NCBI RefSeq assembly: GCF_003946335.1
Contig: NZ_RHNX01000031.1
Span: forward strand, 1 to 35,511
Direction: 5' to 3'
DNA: 35,511 nucleotides
Source: Levilactobacillus fujinensis
GTDB taxonomy: Bacteria; Bacillota; Bacilli; Lactobacillales; Lactobacillaceae
The position numbers were made by a program, and so were the translations under genes. Below the pieces are notes generated by a model. That model searched no databases. It saw nothing but the letters and a program-made list of their open reading frames with translations, and was not told where the DNA came from. Positions 24,644 through 32,600 of the stretch are shown piece by piece; the first letter of the stretch is position 1, and the number at the start of each line of letters is the position of its first letter.

Positions 24644-24670
24644 GATGGGCGGCCTCCTTGTTTGTTTTTT

Positions 24671-24795
24671 GGTTCTAAAGGTTAAAAGCTGAAGATTGAA
24701 AGTCAAAATGCCTATCCTAACTCTTACGACCGTAAGAATTGTCACCGCTAAATTAGTGGTGCTGGTCGCACTCCGGCCGCCAGGGATTCCGCTTG
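24671..24795 (+). repeat. dispersed intergenic repeat, copy 5 (divergent)
   Basis: It has the 5' box AAGATTGAAAGTCAAAATGCC, hairpin CTTACG-AC-CGTAAG, hairpin CACC-CTAA/TTAG-GGTG, then GGTCGCACTCCGGCCGCCAG and GGATTCC. The hairpin sequences differ from other copies but both stay paired. It lies upstream of the Fur-family gene, in opposite orientation. Confidence 0.7.
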
Positions 24796-24855
24796 CTGTG
24801 GGGAATACTCCCACCACTCAGCGCCCTGTAAGTGTCGCATACTTTCTTAATTAAC

Positions 24856-25431
24856 TCAACTATCCACTACTTCACCGTGTTCTAAGCGGACCATCAGTGC
24901 ATCTAGCTTGATCTGTGTCTGCTGCCAGTTATCGTTATTCAGTTGGATGGCCCGACCACGTAAGGCTAGTGGCATCGTCAGATCACGACGGTATTCCGGA
25001 CTGGCTAGGCGTTTCGCCATCATACGCTCGTCGTCGCCCCGTTTACTCAGTCGATGCGCTAATTTTCCAGAATCACTGACCGTTAAAAAGATAATGACCG
25101 CCTGACTGCCGAGCTCATCTGCATAAGTAATGGCACCCTTGCCGTCCAATACAATGGTCGCAAATTCGGCTTGCTTAAGTCCTGCCGCGATACCTTCCTG
25201 TGATGACCCATAATGGTAACCCGAATAGAGAACGGACTCCAGATAGTGATTCTTGGGAAAGCTCTCCTCGGTCTCAAAATAGTAGTCGACACCATCGACT
25301 TCTCCCGCACGCGGTGGTCGGGTAGTATGCGTAATAATCTTCGCCGCCGGATAGTGTGCTACCAGATAGTCCTGGACGGTGGTCTTCCCGGTCCCTGTCG
25401 CCCCGGTGATCACCAACACTTTACTTTGCAT
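24856..25431 (-). CDS. guanylate kinase-like P-loop protein
   Basis: A 191-aa nucleotide kinase-like protein. The P-loop GATGTGKTT is at about 10-18. A guanylate-kinase GMP-binding motif follows: THTTRPPRAGEVDGVDYYFE, where the family has S-x-TTRxxRxGExxGxDYxF. LDGKGAITY corresponds to the Walker B/D-G-G region. The C-terminal lid resembles Gmk (RGDDERMMAKRLASPEYRRD). It differs from housekeeping Gmk in lacking the usual C-terminus and in overlapping a Nudix gene, so it is likely a specialised paralogue. Its start overlaps the end of the Nudix gene by 11 nt, indicating translational coupling. Confidence 0.75.
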   Translation of the reverse strand: MQSKVLVITGATGTGKTTVQDYLVAHYPAAKIITHTTRPPRAGEVDGVDYYFETEESFPKNHYLESVLYSGYHYGSSQEGIAAGLKQAEFATIVLDGKGAITYADELGSQAVIIFLTVSDSGKLAHRLSKRGDDERMMAKRLASPEYRRDLTMPLALRGRAIQLNNDNWQQTQIKLDALMVRLEHGEVVDS

Positions 25432-25843
25432 GGATGTCCTCCAGATACGTATTCGCCTGATCCAACAAGCCCTTCAAATTATCATAACTTAGTGTCTCAC
25501 GCGCCGTTTGATAAGCGAACCAGCCGTACTCACTGATTTCCTCGACTTGACGGGTAATGGTTACGTCGGCCGGCACCTGCGACGTGTACAAAACCACGTG
25601 CTTGTGGTGACCATTCTTCATATCATAGTCCAGGTCAGCGTGAAACTCGGGATCGATAGTCGCCCGTAGCTGAGTTTCCTCCCGAATCTCTCTGACGGCC
25701 GTTTCGATGTCCGTCTCATTTCCTTCCACATGACCCTTGGGGAATCCCCAGAAGTTACTGGTGGCACTCTTTAATAGAAGATATTCTGGTTGATTATTCT
25801 TTAAGCGGTAAACGACTGCACCGCTAGCATTTTCGGTAATCAT
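25421..25843 (-). CDS. Nudix hydrolase, diadenosine tetraphosphatase-like
   Basis: A 140-aa Nudix enzyme hydrolysing a nucleoside diphosphate-linked compound. The Nudix box GHVEGNETDIETAVREIREE followed by TQL is at about 37-59 and is complete (G-x5-E-x7-REVREE type). The N-terminus (ENASGAVVYRL) and the position of FWGFPKGH resemble asymmetric Ap4A hydrolases. The SD GAGGAGGG lies before the ATG. It overlaps the guanylate-kinase-like gene, so a joint role in purine nucleotide or alarmone turnover is a reasonable guess, not shown. Confidence 0.88.
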   Translation of the reverse strand: MITENASGAVVYRLKNNQPEYLLLKSATSNFWGFPKGHVEGNETDIETAVREIREETQLRATIDPEFHADLDYDMKNGHHKHVVLYTSQVPADVTITRQVEEISEYGWFAYQTARETLSYDNLKGLLDQANTYLEDIHAK

Positions 25844-25951
25844 GGCAAATTGCCCTCCTCGGATTTGAATAGACTTCCTCTATTTTAAATCGAAATCGTC
25901 GCCGACGGGTAAAATTTAACTGTATTTCTCAAAAAGTCTGACTATCTCTCA

Positions 25952-25981
25952 TTGACTTTTAATTTATCCCTAGGGTACACT
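25952..25981 (+). promoter_or_regulatory. promoter of the amino acid permease gene
   Basis: TTGACT (25952-25957) and TACACT (25976-25981) are 18 nt apart. The start codon is about 195 nt beyond the expected start site, leaving a long leader. Confidence 0.5.
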
Positions 25982-25987
25982 ATGCGA

Positions 25988-26181
25988 GACGTCCCACTTT
26001 AAGCCGTTTTCAGTCGGTAGCGGGAGAGAAATCGTCATTTAGAAAAAATATTATGGGACGTACCCTCATAATATGTATACAATAGGTTTAAACTGGTTTG
26101 TTTGACGTCTATTGGTCGCGTAAGCCCACCCGATCACGTTAAGCAGCTAGTTGTGCGACATATCAGTATAGGAGGCTTTTT
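25988..26181 (+). promoter_or_regulatory. structured 5' leader of the amino acid permease gene
   Basis: The leader contains ACGTCCCA (near 25989-25998) and its exact complement TGGGACGT (near 26054-26061), enclosing GCCG...CGGT. A competing hairpin, ATATTATG (26049-26056) with CATAATAT (about 26067-26074), shares the same bases, so the two folds exclude each other. No poly-T terminator is visible, so control, if real, could be of translation. It does not match T-box or lysine-riboswitch motifs. Confidence 0.3.
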
Positions 26182-27576
26182 ATGGGACTTTCGCGAATAT
26201 TTCGCCGCGAACGCTTAGACAACTACTTAAAAAGTGACCAGCACTTTGCCAAAACCATGTCGGCAAAGGATCTGATGTCACTGGGAATCGGTGCCGTGAT
26301 TGGAACTGGGATCTTTATCCTCCCCGGGACCATCGCCGCACAGTACAGCGGCCCCGGCATCGTGCTATCCTTTCTCATCGCGGCCATCGTGTGCTCCACT
26401 GCGGCCATGTGTTACGCGGAGTTCGCCTCCGTTTTACCAGTTGCTGGTTCGGCTTATTCATATGGTAACTTAGTCTTTGGCGAAATCATTGGCTGGGTAT
26501 TGGGCTGGGCCTTAATTTTGGAATACGTGTTGGCGGTTGCGGCTGTAGCCAACGCATTCGGTGCGTATTTCAAATCGTTTTTGGCTGGCTTTCACCTCAA
26601 TATCCCCACGGCGATTTCCGGGCCCTTTGACCCAAGCCACGGAACGTACGGTAACCTCATCGCTATTCTGGTGGTCTTCTTTATCAGTTGGCTCCTGAAT
26701 CGTGGGATGCGCGAGTCGATGCGGATCAACAACTTCATCGTTATCGTTAAAATTGCCATCATTATTTTATTCGTCGTCGTCGGGATGTTCTACGTCAAGC
26801 CCAGTAACTGGCAACCCTTTGCACCGTTCGGGTCCAAAGGGATTCTGCGGGGCGCCTCGACCGTCTTCTTCGCCTACCTTGGCTTCGATGTGGTCTCTGC
26901 ATCCGCTGCCGAAGTGAAGAACCCCAAGAAGAACATGCCGATTGGGATTATTGGAACGTTGATCGTCGCCACGGTACTGTACATGCTAGTCGCCATCGTA
27001 CTGACCGGGATGGTCCACTACACCAAGCTCAACGTTGCCGATCCCGTCGCTTTTGCCCTAACGCTCGTTCACCAAAACTGGACGTCCGGTATCATCTCAC
27101 TGGGGGCACTGGCTGGCATGTTTACCATGATGGTCACCATGATCTACAGCTCGTCGCGGCTGATTTATTCAATTGGTCGTGACGGTCTATTACCAAAGTT
27201 TCTGGGGAAAATCGATGAAAAATCCGGCACACCCAAGCATAGTCTGGGCGTCATCACCGTAGTCATCGCATTACTTGGTGGTTTCGTGCCACTGGCGCAA
27301 CTGACCAACCTGGTTAACATTGGGACGTTGGTAGCCTTCCTGTTCGTTTCATTTGGGATTATCCGGCTGCGTCATCTGCGGGACCTCCCCCAAAACTCTG
27401 GCTTCAAGGTGCCCTTCTATCCCGTCCTCCCCATCATCTCTGGGCTCCTGTGTTTCTATATGATGCTCCAACTTCCAGCGGAGACCTGGATTGCATCGAC
27501 CATCTGGTTCGCATTGGGACTGGTGATCTACTTCAGTTACGGCTTGCGACACAGTCGGCTGAATGATCAGGTTTAA
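26182..27576 (+). CDS. APC superfamily amino acid permease (cationic amino acid transporter type)
   Basis: An integral membrane amino acid transporter, 464 aa, with about 12 helices. Its start RERLDNYLKSDQHFAKTMSA and the first helix motif GIGAVIGTGIFILPG are those of the bacterial CAT family. Helix 3 has YAEFASVLPVAGSAYSY and helix 6 has AYLGFDVVSASAAEVKNPKKN. C-terminal helices complete the fold. The SD TAGGAGG lies 8 nt before the ATG. The amino acid transported cannot be assigned; CAT-family members in Firmicutes carry branched, cationic or other amino acids. Its leader may regulate it. Confidence 0.9.
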   Translation: MGLSRIFRRERLDNYLKSDQHFAKTMSAKDLMSLGIGAVIGTGIFILPGTIAAQYSGPGIVLSFLIAAIVCSTAAMCYAEFASVLPVAGSAYSYGNLVFGEIIGWVLGWALILEYVLAVAAVANAFGAYFKSFLAGFHLNIPTAISGPFDPSHGTYGNLIAILVVFFISWLLNRGMRESMRINNFIVIVKIAIIILFVVVGMFYVKPSNWQPFAPFGSKGILRGASTVFFAYLGFDVVSASAAEVKNPKKNMPIGIIGTLIVATVLYMLVAIVLTGMVHYTKLNVADPVAFALTLVHQNWTSGIISLGALAGMFTMMVTMIYSSSRLIYSIGRDGLLPKFLGKIDEKSGTPKHSLGVITVVIALLGGFVPLAQLTNLVNIGTLVAFLFVSFGIIRLRHLRDLPQNSGFKVPFYPVLPIISGLLCFYMMLQLPAETWIASTIWFALGLVIYFSYGLRHSRLNDQV

Positions 27577-27627
27577 AATGTCCCACATGGGATTTAGCTG
27601 GTCGCACTGCAACTGCCAGAAATCCGT
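27575..27627 (+). repeat. dispersed intergenic repeat, 3' half (copy 6)
   Basis: Directly after the permease stop lies the hairpin TCCCA-CA-TGGGA, followed by GGTCGCACTGCAACTGCCAG and AAATCC. Those 26 bases align without gaps with copies 1, 5 and 8. Confidence 0.6.
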
Positions 27628-27755
27628 CTAAGATAGGCTGCAGTCCCTTATCCAGCGACAGAGACGAAGAGAAGCATGAGCTGACAATGCCCAGCGTATC
27701 TGTTAGTTAACTGTCAGCAACAAGTTTGATGAAAAATTGAAAGTAGGCGATAGTT

Positions 27756-30194
27756 TTGCGTAATCAACAATTTGCCATCCGGCCCACTGCCCCCGCAGCG
27801 GCTCGAGACGAACTGACTCAAATTCATTTTTTAGATGATCAAAATGCTAGCTTAACGACCCCCAGTGCCCTGTTACGGGACCTCTACGATCGTAGCTGGC
27901 CAGAATACACAACGAAAACGGTCGTGGACCAGCAACTCAGTAATTTAATGGCAACCGCAGACGTTGACGGTCTGGACTTCTTAGCCCATAACGATAACGT
28001 ACCCGTTACCGTTTTCTACAATTTAGCCCTGCAGCGTTTAGCCTTTGCACCTGGCTTGGACTTTCAACTTACCGATCCCCTAAGTGCCATGGCTAAGATT
28101 CAATTGCCCGTCGCCCCTCACGCTGGTGACGACTTCACCTTGGCTGAATTGATTCAGGCTTGGTATCTCTTACTAACAACGCACACCAAGAACGGTCAAA
28201 ACTTTTTGGACCATTTGACCACGTGCGGCTATTTCGACCCGCTCGTACACGACGCCAGCGTGGAAAAGCCACTGATTTTTAACGGTAAATCCCAGGCCGT
28301 ATTCGACACGACCCGTTTGATTCGTGAAGTCGTCTACGTTGAAAGTCCTCAAGACACCGACCATGATGGCAAACGTGACCTATTAAAGGCCGAGATCATT
28401 CGCCCGGCCGAAACAGAAACCGGCCTCAAGGTTCCCGTCCTGTACACCGCGAGCCCGTACAACCAGGGTACCAACGACGAATCCGGCGATGCCTTGATGC
28501 ACAACGTCAACGTTCCCCTGCAACCAAAGCAGCCCAATGACCTCACACTAGCCGACATTACCGCGCAACCCGACACCACGCCGCTGCCCAACGCCCGTCC
28601 CATCACGGCCGCGACCAAGACGGCTGAGGAAACCTTTGCGCGCGAGCAATCCTACACGCTCAATGATTACTTCTTAGCTCGCGGATTTGCGGTCGTTTAC
28701 GCTGCCGGAATCGGGACCAAAGACTCCGATGGGGTCCGCACGACTGGTGACCCCGAAGAAACGACCTCTACCATTGCCATTATCGAATGGTTAGCTGGCA
28801 ACCGTACGGCCTTTACTAGTCGTGCCGCCACCCAAACCATCCCTGCTTGGTGGAGCAATCAATCCGTTGCCATGACTGGCCGTTCCTACCTGGGGACACT
28901 GGCCACGGCCGCCGCAACCACGGGTGTTGACGGTCTCAAGACTGTGATTAGTGAAGCTGCCATTTCCAACTGGTACGACTACTACCGTGACGGCGGTTTA
29001 GTCATCGCGCCCGGCGGTTTCCCCGGTGAAGATACCGATGTATTGGCCGAGGAGACATTTAGCCGAGAACTCCTTCCCGGTGACTACCACCGGATTCAGG
29101 CCAAATGGCAGGCTGACCTCGCCACCATCACGCACGGACAGGACCGCGCGACCGGAAACTACAACAGCTTCTGGGATGCACGAAACTACCTTAAAAACGT
29201 TAAAAACATCAAAGCCGACCTGCTGTTAGTCCACGGACTAAATGACTGGAACGTCAAGCCACGGAACGTCAACAACCTTTGGAACGCCGTCCGTGACTTG
29301 CCCGTGACAAAAAAAATTATCTTGCATCAAGGTCAGCACATTTACATCAACGCCTTTCGCTCCATTGATTACACTGACATCGTCAATCTGTGGCTGACTC
29401 ACGAGCTGTTAGGTGTCGACAACCAAGCGGAAACGCTATTGCCAAACGTCATTATTCAAGACAACGTGCAGCCTGAAACTTGGAACGCCTACGCAGACTG
29501 GGATGCACCAACCAATGCAACGCGCACCTTCAATCTACAAGATGACGAACTAGTCGATGCAAGTGTCACGGCACCACTTCCCGCCGCAACTAGCTTCAAC
29601 GACCAGTTACCAGTGGAACAGTTCAACCACTACACGCACCACATCGATCAGTGGCAGAATGATCTCTTAGGCGATAAACATAACGACATGTTCAACCACC
29701 GTTTACTCTTCAAGTCAGCAGTTCTGACCGATGATCTCATCCTAGATGGTAAGCCCACCGTTGATCTCCAGGTTGCGGTGAATCAACCAGTCGGGATGCT
29801 AAGCTTTCAAGTGGTCGACTACGGTGAGGCCAAACGCCTCGGCGTCAGTCCCACGATTCTCGCCCGTAAGGCCCTGGATGAGGGTTATCGTTGGCGTGAA
29901 GATGACCTGCGGGAGTTCAAAACGATTGCAACCACGCCATTTAAAATGATCACCAAGGGCCACCGTAATTTGCAGAACCGGACCAACACTTACCACGTCG
30001 ATGAACTGAAACCAAACGAATTCTACAACCTCAGTGTGACGCTCCAACCGACCCACTATCGTTTACTGGCCGGCCATCAACTGGGACTGGTCGTCTACGC
30101 CACCGACTTCGGCATGACGGTTCGGGGCAATCAGGACTTACAGTACTCGATTCAGCTTGGGCATTCCGCTTTGCATGTGCCTTTTGTGGAGTAG
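27756..30194 (+). CDS. pepX: Xaa-Pro dipeptidyl-peptidase
   Basis: PepX cleaves X-Pro dipeptides from peptide N-termini and is central to proline-rich casein and cereal peptide use in lactic acid bacteria. The 812-aa length matches the S15 family. The catalytic Ser377 lies in TGRSYLGT, Asp497 in VHGLNDWNV and His528 in HQGQHIY. The N-terminal helical domain (1-150) and the C-terminal jelly-roll-like domain (about 600-812) are present. The start is a TTG (27756) giving [11 protein letters not shown], with a weak AGTAGG ribosome site. It stands next to pepI on the same strand, each in its own unit. It is intracellular, with no signal peptide. Confidence 0.96.
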   Translation: MRNQQFAIRPTAPAAARDELTQIHFLDDQNASLTTPSALLRDLYDRSWPEYTTKTVVDQQLSNLMATADVDGLDFLAHNDNVPVTVFYNLALQRLAFAPGLDFQLTDPLSAMAKIQLPVAPHAGDDFTLAELIQAWYLLLTTHTKNGQNFLDHLTTCGYFDPLVHDASVEKPLIFNGKSQAVFDTTRLIREVVYVESPQDTDHDGKRDLLKAEIIRPAETETGLKVPVLYTASPYNQGTNDESGDALMHNVNVPLQPKQPNDLTLADITAQPDTTPLPNARPITAATKTAEETFAREQSYTLNDYFLARGFAVVYAAGIGTKDSDGVRTTGDPEETTSTIAIIEWLAGNRTAFTSRAATQTIPAWWSNQSVAMTGRSYLGTLATAAATTGVDGLKTVISEAAISNWYDYYRDGGLVIAPGGFPGEDTDVLAEETFSRELLPGDYHRIQAKWQADLATITHGQDRATGNYNSFWDARNYLKNVKNIKADLLLVHGLNDWNVKPRNVNNLWNAVRDLPVTKKIILHQGQHIYINAFRSIDYTDIVNLWLTHELLGVDNQAETLLPNVIIQDNVQPETWNAYADWDAPTNATRTFNLQDDELVDASVTAPLPAATSFNDQLPVEQFNHYTHHIDQWQNDLLGDKHNDMFNHRLLFKSAVLTDDLILDGKPTVDLQVAVNQPVGMLSFQVVDYGEAKRLGVSPTILARKALDEGYRWREDDLREFKTIATTPFKMITKGHRNLQNRTNTYHVDELKPNEFYNLSVTLQPTHYRLLAGHQLGLVVYATDFGMTVRGNQDLQYSIQLGHSALHVPFVE

Positions 30195-30200
30195 CTGTGA

Positions 30201-30256
30201 TAATCCCTACCGTCGCAAACCTCATGTGAATATTTTGGCTTTCAGCCTTTAGAAGC
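30201..30256 (-). repeat. dispersed intergenic repeat, copy 7
   Basis: On the minus strand it reads from CTAAAGGCTGAAAGCCAAAA (5' box) to GCGACGGTAGGGATTA (3' box). The middle is deleted relative to longer copies. It lies just after the pepX stop. Confidence 0.5.
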
Positions 30257-30318
30257 ATCCCCCATGCCCGTCTGTAGCGACGCTCATTGGAGATGTTTTT
30301 TTGGGCCTACTCTATCTA

Positions 30319-30348
30319 CAATCCCTAGCAGCTGCAGTGCGACCACAT
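30319..30348 (-). repeat. dispersed intergenic repeat, 3' half (copy 8)
   Basis: On the minus strand GGTCGCACTGCAGCTGCTAG followed by GGATTG aligns base for base with copies 5 and 6. Confidence 0.6.
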
Positions 30349-30382
30349 TTCATCAATATAGATTTGAATCAAACACAAGCAG

Positions 30383-30411
30383 TTTAGAATTTCTGCGAAT
30401 AGTGATAGAAT
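30383..30411 (+). promoter_or_regulatory. pepI promoter
   Basis: TTTAGA and TAGAAT (30406-30411) are 17 nt apart. The -10 is extended (TGATAGAAT). The start codon lies 34 nt downstream. Confidence 0.55.
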
Positions 30412-30444
30412 ATTAATAACTCATTAGAAACGGGGGAAACTTTC

Positions 30445-31356
30445 ATGAAGCAAGGCACCACGATTATTACCTTAGACAACGGCTATCACCTCTGGACCAA
30501 CACCCAAGGCACCGGCGACATTCATTTGCTGGCCCTGCATGGTGGTCCCGGTGGCAACCACGAATACTGGGAAGATACAGCTAAGCAATTGGCTAAGCAA
30601 GGCTTGAATGTTCAAGTCCACATGTACGACCAACTCGGTTCCTGGTACTCTGACCAACCCGACTACAGTGATCCTGAGACTGCTAAGAAATACCTCACTT
30701 ACGACTACTTCTTGGATGAAGTTGAGGAAGTTCGCCAAAAATTAGGCATCGACAAATTCTATCTGATTGGCCAATCATGGGGTGGCGCCTTAGTTCAAAT
30801 GTACGCTGCCAAGTATGGTCAACACTTAAAAGGCGCCATCATTTCCTCCATGGTCGATAACATCGACGAATACGTTGAAAGCATCAACCATATCCGCGAA
30901 ACGGTGTTGACACCCGACCAAGTAACCTACATGAAGCAGGTCGAAGCTGATGGCAACTACGACGACGCAAAATACCAAAGTTACGTGGATATCTTAAACG
31001 ATGGCTACGTAGACCGGAAGAAGCCCGCCGCTATTTCTCATTTGATCAGCACCATGGCGACCGACGTTTACGGTGCCTTCCAGGGTGACAACGAATTTGT
31101 CATCAAGGGTAAGCTAAAGGAATGGAACTTCCGCGAACATCTGAAGGAAATCAAGGTTCCGACCCTGTTGACTTTTGGCGAACACGAAACCATGCCAATT
31201 GCGACCGGCAAGAAGATGGCCGAACTCATCCCGCACTCACGCTTCGTAACGACGCCTGAGGGTGGTCACCATCATATGATCGACAACGCACCCGTTTACT
31301 ACGATCATTTAGCAACGTTTATCCGCGACGTAGAAAACGACAATTTTAACGCTTAA
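30445..31356 (+). CDS. pepI: proline iminopeptidase (alpha/beta hydrolase, S33)
   Basis: PepI removes N-terminal proline from small peptides in the cytoplasm, complementing PepX. The 303-aa protein carries HGGPGG (32-37, oxyanion region), the nucleophile Ser111 in GQSWGG and the catalytic His275 in EGGHHHM. The third catalytic position falls in FGEHETMP, where Glu248 aligns with the Asp of well-studied homologues; this may be a lineage variant. The cap domain is in between (about 130-215). It has a GGGGGAA-type ribosome site and its own promoter and terminator. Confidence 0.92.
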   Translation: MKQGTTIITLDNGYHLWTNTQGTGDIHLLALHGGPGGNHEYWEDTAKQLAKQGLNVQVHMYDQLGSWYSDQPDYSDPETAKKYLTYDYFLDEVEEVRQKLGIDKFYLIGQSWGGALVQMYAAKYGQHLKGAIISSMVDNIDEYVESINHIRETVLTPDQVTYMKQVEADGNYDDAKYQSYVDILNDGYVDRKKPAAISHLISTMATDVYGAFQGDNEFVIKGKLKEWNFREHLKEIKVPTLLTFGEHETMPIATGKKMAELIPHSRFVTTPEGGHHHMIDNAPVYYDHLATFIRDVENDNFNA

Positions 31357-31362
31357 TTTATA

Positions 31363-31410
31363 ACAAAAACTCCTGTGAAATCGTTGATGACTTCACAGGA
31401 GTTTTTGTTT
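31363..31410 (+). terminator. intrinsic terminator of pepI
   Basis: AAAAACTCCTGTGAA and TTCACAGGAGTTTTT form a perfect 15-bp stem ending in a T-run. Confidence 0.92.
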
Positions 31411-31460
31411 GCGTATCCCTTTTGATCAAACTTCGAAGCTTCAAGCTGTGTTCGCAACAA

Positions 31461-31560
31461 TCCAGCCTATATCTACCGGCCGGTAAGGCGATAACTGACT
31501 AATGTTGCCTAGTTTTAGTCTCACAATTGCTATTACAACAGTCATACTAGGTGCTTTAGC
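31461..31560 (-). repeat. dispersed intergenic repeat, copy 9
   Basis: A long copy on the minus strand: TATGACTGTTGTAATAGCAA (hairpin with G-U pairs), GAGACTAAAACTAGGCAAC, then TATCGCCTTACCGGCCGG followed by TAGATAT. It lies between the convergent terminators of pepI and the L,D-transpeptidase gene. Confidence 0.85.
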
Positions 31561-31596
31561 CCTTTCACCATGTCCTTAGATCTGAATATTTTGCCA

Positions 31597-31630
31597 TAAA
31601 AAATAGGCCCACCTAAATTGGCAAACCCAT
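31597..31630 (-). terminator. probable terminator of the L,D-transpeptidase gene
   Basis: On the minus strand GGTTTGCC and GGTGGGCC pair through several G-U pairs around AATTTA, then TATTTTTTA follows. Confidence 0.55.
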
Positions 31631-31663
31631 TTCAATTAACCCTATTATTTCAAATTAAATCGC

Positions 31664-32266
31664 TTAATGAATCACAACTTTCATCCCATAAGGCACGTTG
31701 TTGTAGACCCACTTGGCATCGGCTACGGATAACCGGACACACCCATGTGATGCGGCGCTCTTTCCTAGTTCCTTGGCTTCACTCTCGATGTAGTTCCCAT
31801 CTTTATCGGTCGGCACACTGTGGAACAGGTAGATACCGTGGTCCTTCCAGGAGACCCAGTAACGAGCACCCTCGCCAGAACTCTGGTTATAGAAGAACTT
31901 TCCCCGTTCGCCTTGAATGTGGAACGTCCCGTGAGGCGTCCCATTTTCCTTACCAGTCCCAGTCGAACAATACATGGTGTAGAGCACCGTATTGCCGTTC
32001 TTAATATAGACCCGTTGCTTACTGGTGTTGACGTCTAACCAAGCGTTAGGATACTTTTCCAAATCCGGATAAGCCTTCTCTTCCGACGGCTTACGCCAAT
32101 TAACAGTCTCAACTTTAGGCTTTTTGGTGGCAGTCGTCGTCTTAGCTGTCTCAGCCGCCGTGTTCGCAACCTTATCCGCCGAGGTCTCTTGTAACACCCG
32201 GTTAATTCCGATTGCGGCCACAATGACCAACACAACAATGACGAGTAATTGTCTAAATCGTCTCAT
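31664..32266 (-). CDS. L,D-transpeptidase (YkuD domain), membrane-anchored
   Basis: A cell-wall enzyme of 200 aa that can form 3-3 peptidoglycan cross-links or attach wall components. An N-terminal membrane anchor (about 6-24) is followed by a Thr/Lys/Ala linker (25-58) and the YkuD domain (about 72-200). The catalytic motif SHGCVR is at 173-178 with Cys176, and its conserved His is in YLFHSVP (about 149). HGTFHI (112-117) matches the PxGxF/xI region. I chose the ATG at 32266, which begins directly with the signal anchor; an in-frame ATG far upstream lacks an SD. It is transcribed alone. Confidence 0.9.
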   Translation of the reverse strand: MRRFRQLLVIVVLVIVAAIGINRVLQETSADKVANTAAETAKTTTATKKPKVETVNWRKPSEEKAYPDLEKYPNAWLDVNTSKQRVYIKNGNTVLYTMYCSTGTGKENGTPHGTFHIQGERGKFFYNQSSGEGARYWVSWKDHGIYLFHSVPTDKDGNYIESEAKELGKSAASHGCVRLSVADAKWVYNNVPYGMKVVIH

Positions 32267-32600
32267 GCTCTCCGTCCTTTTGTTGACATAATTTTCATCC
32301 CTACCGCTAACTTTAACGGATTTTTCTGAAAAAGGAAACCATTTCGGCCAAAACGTAATCTGTCCGTAAAATTTCAATCGATTGCGCTTGCTCATGGCCG
32401 CCGCACGCTTCCGTCCTAGCGTACATGTTGCTGGCACTGAGGTCAATGGAAACTAATCTTGCGGAACAACCTGATATGGCTGAAATGTGGGTACCAAGGC
32501 AGCTGGTTCCGCTTAACCCGGATAGCCGAAGAATCCTGAACTGCGATTCCAAGCTAGCCGACTTCGTGTTCGCCAGCTAAACGCCTTTGGATACACGTTG
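32267..32600. other. intergenic region between the L,D-transpeptidase and ABC-F genes
   Basis: No gene is supported. It contains a 7-bp inverted repeat GCGGAAC/GTTCCGC (32461-32467 and 32506-32512) with a 38-nt loop. On the minus strand GCGGTAGGGATGA (near 32302-32314) resembles the dispersed repeat's 3' box, but without the rest of the element. I find no clear terminator for the ABC-F gene and no clear promoter for the transpeptidase gene. Confidence 0.5.

Noticed and set aside
32313..32552. Minus-strand 79-codon frame between the L,D-transpeptidase and ABC-F genes
   Set aside because: No SD or family resemblance; an inverted repeat lies within it.
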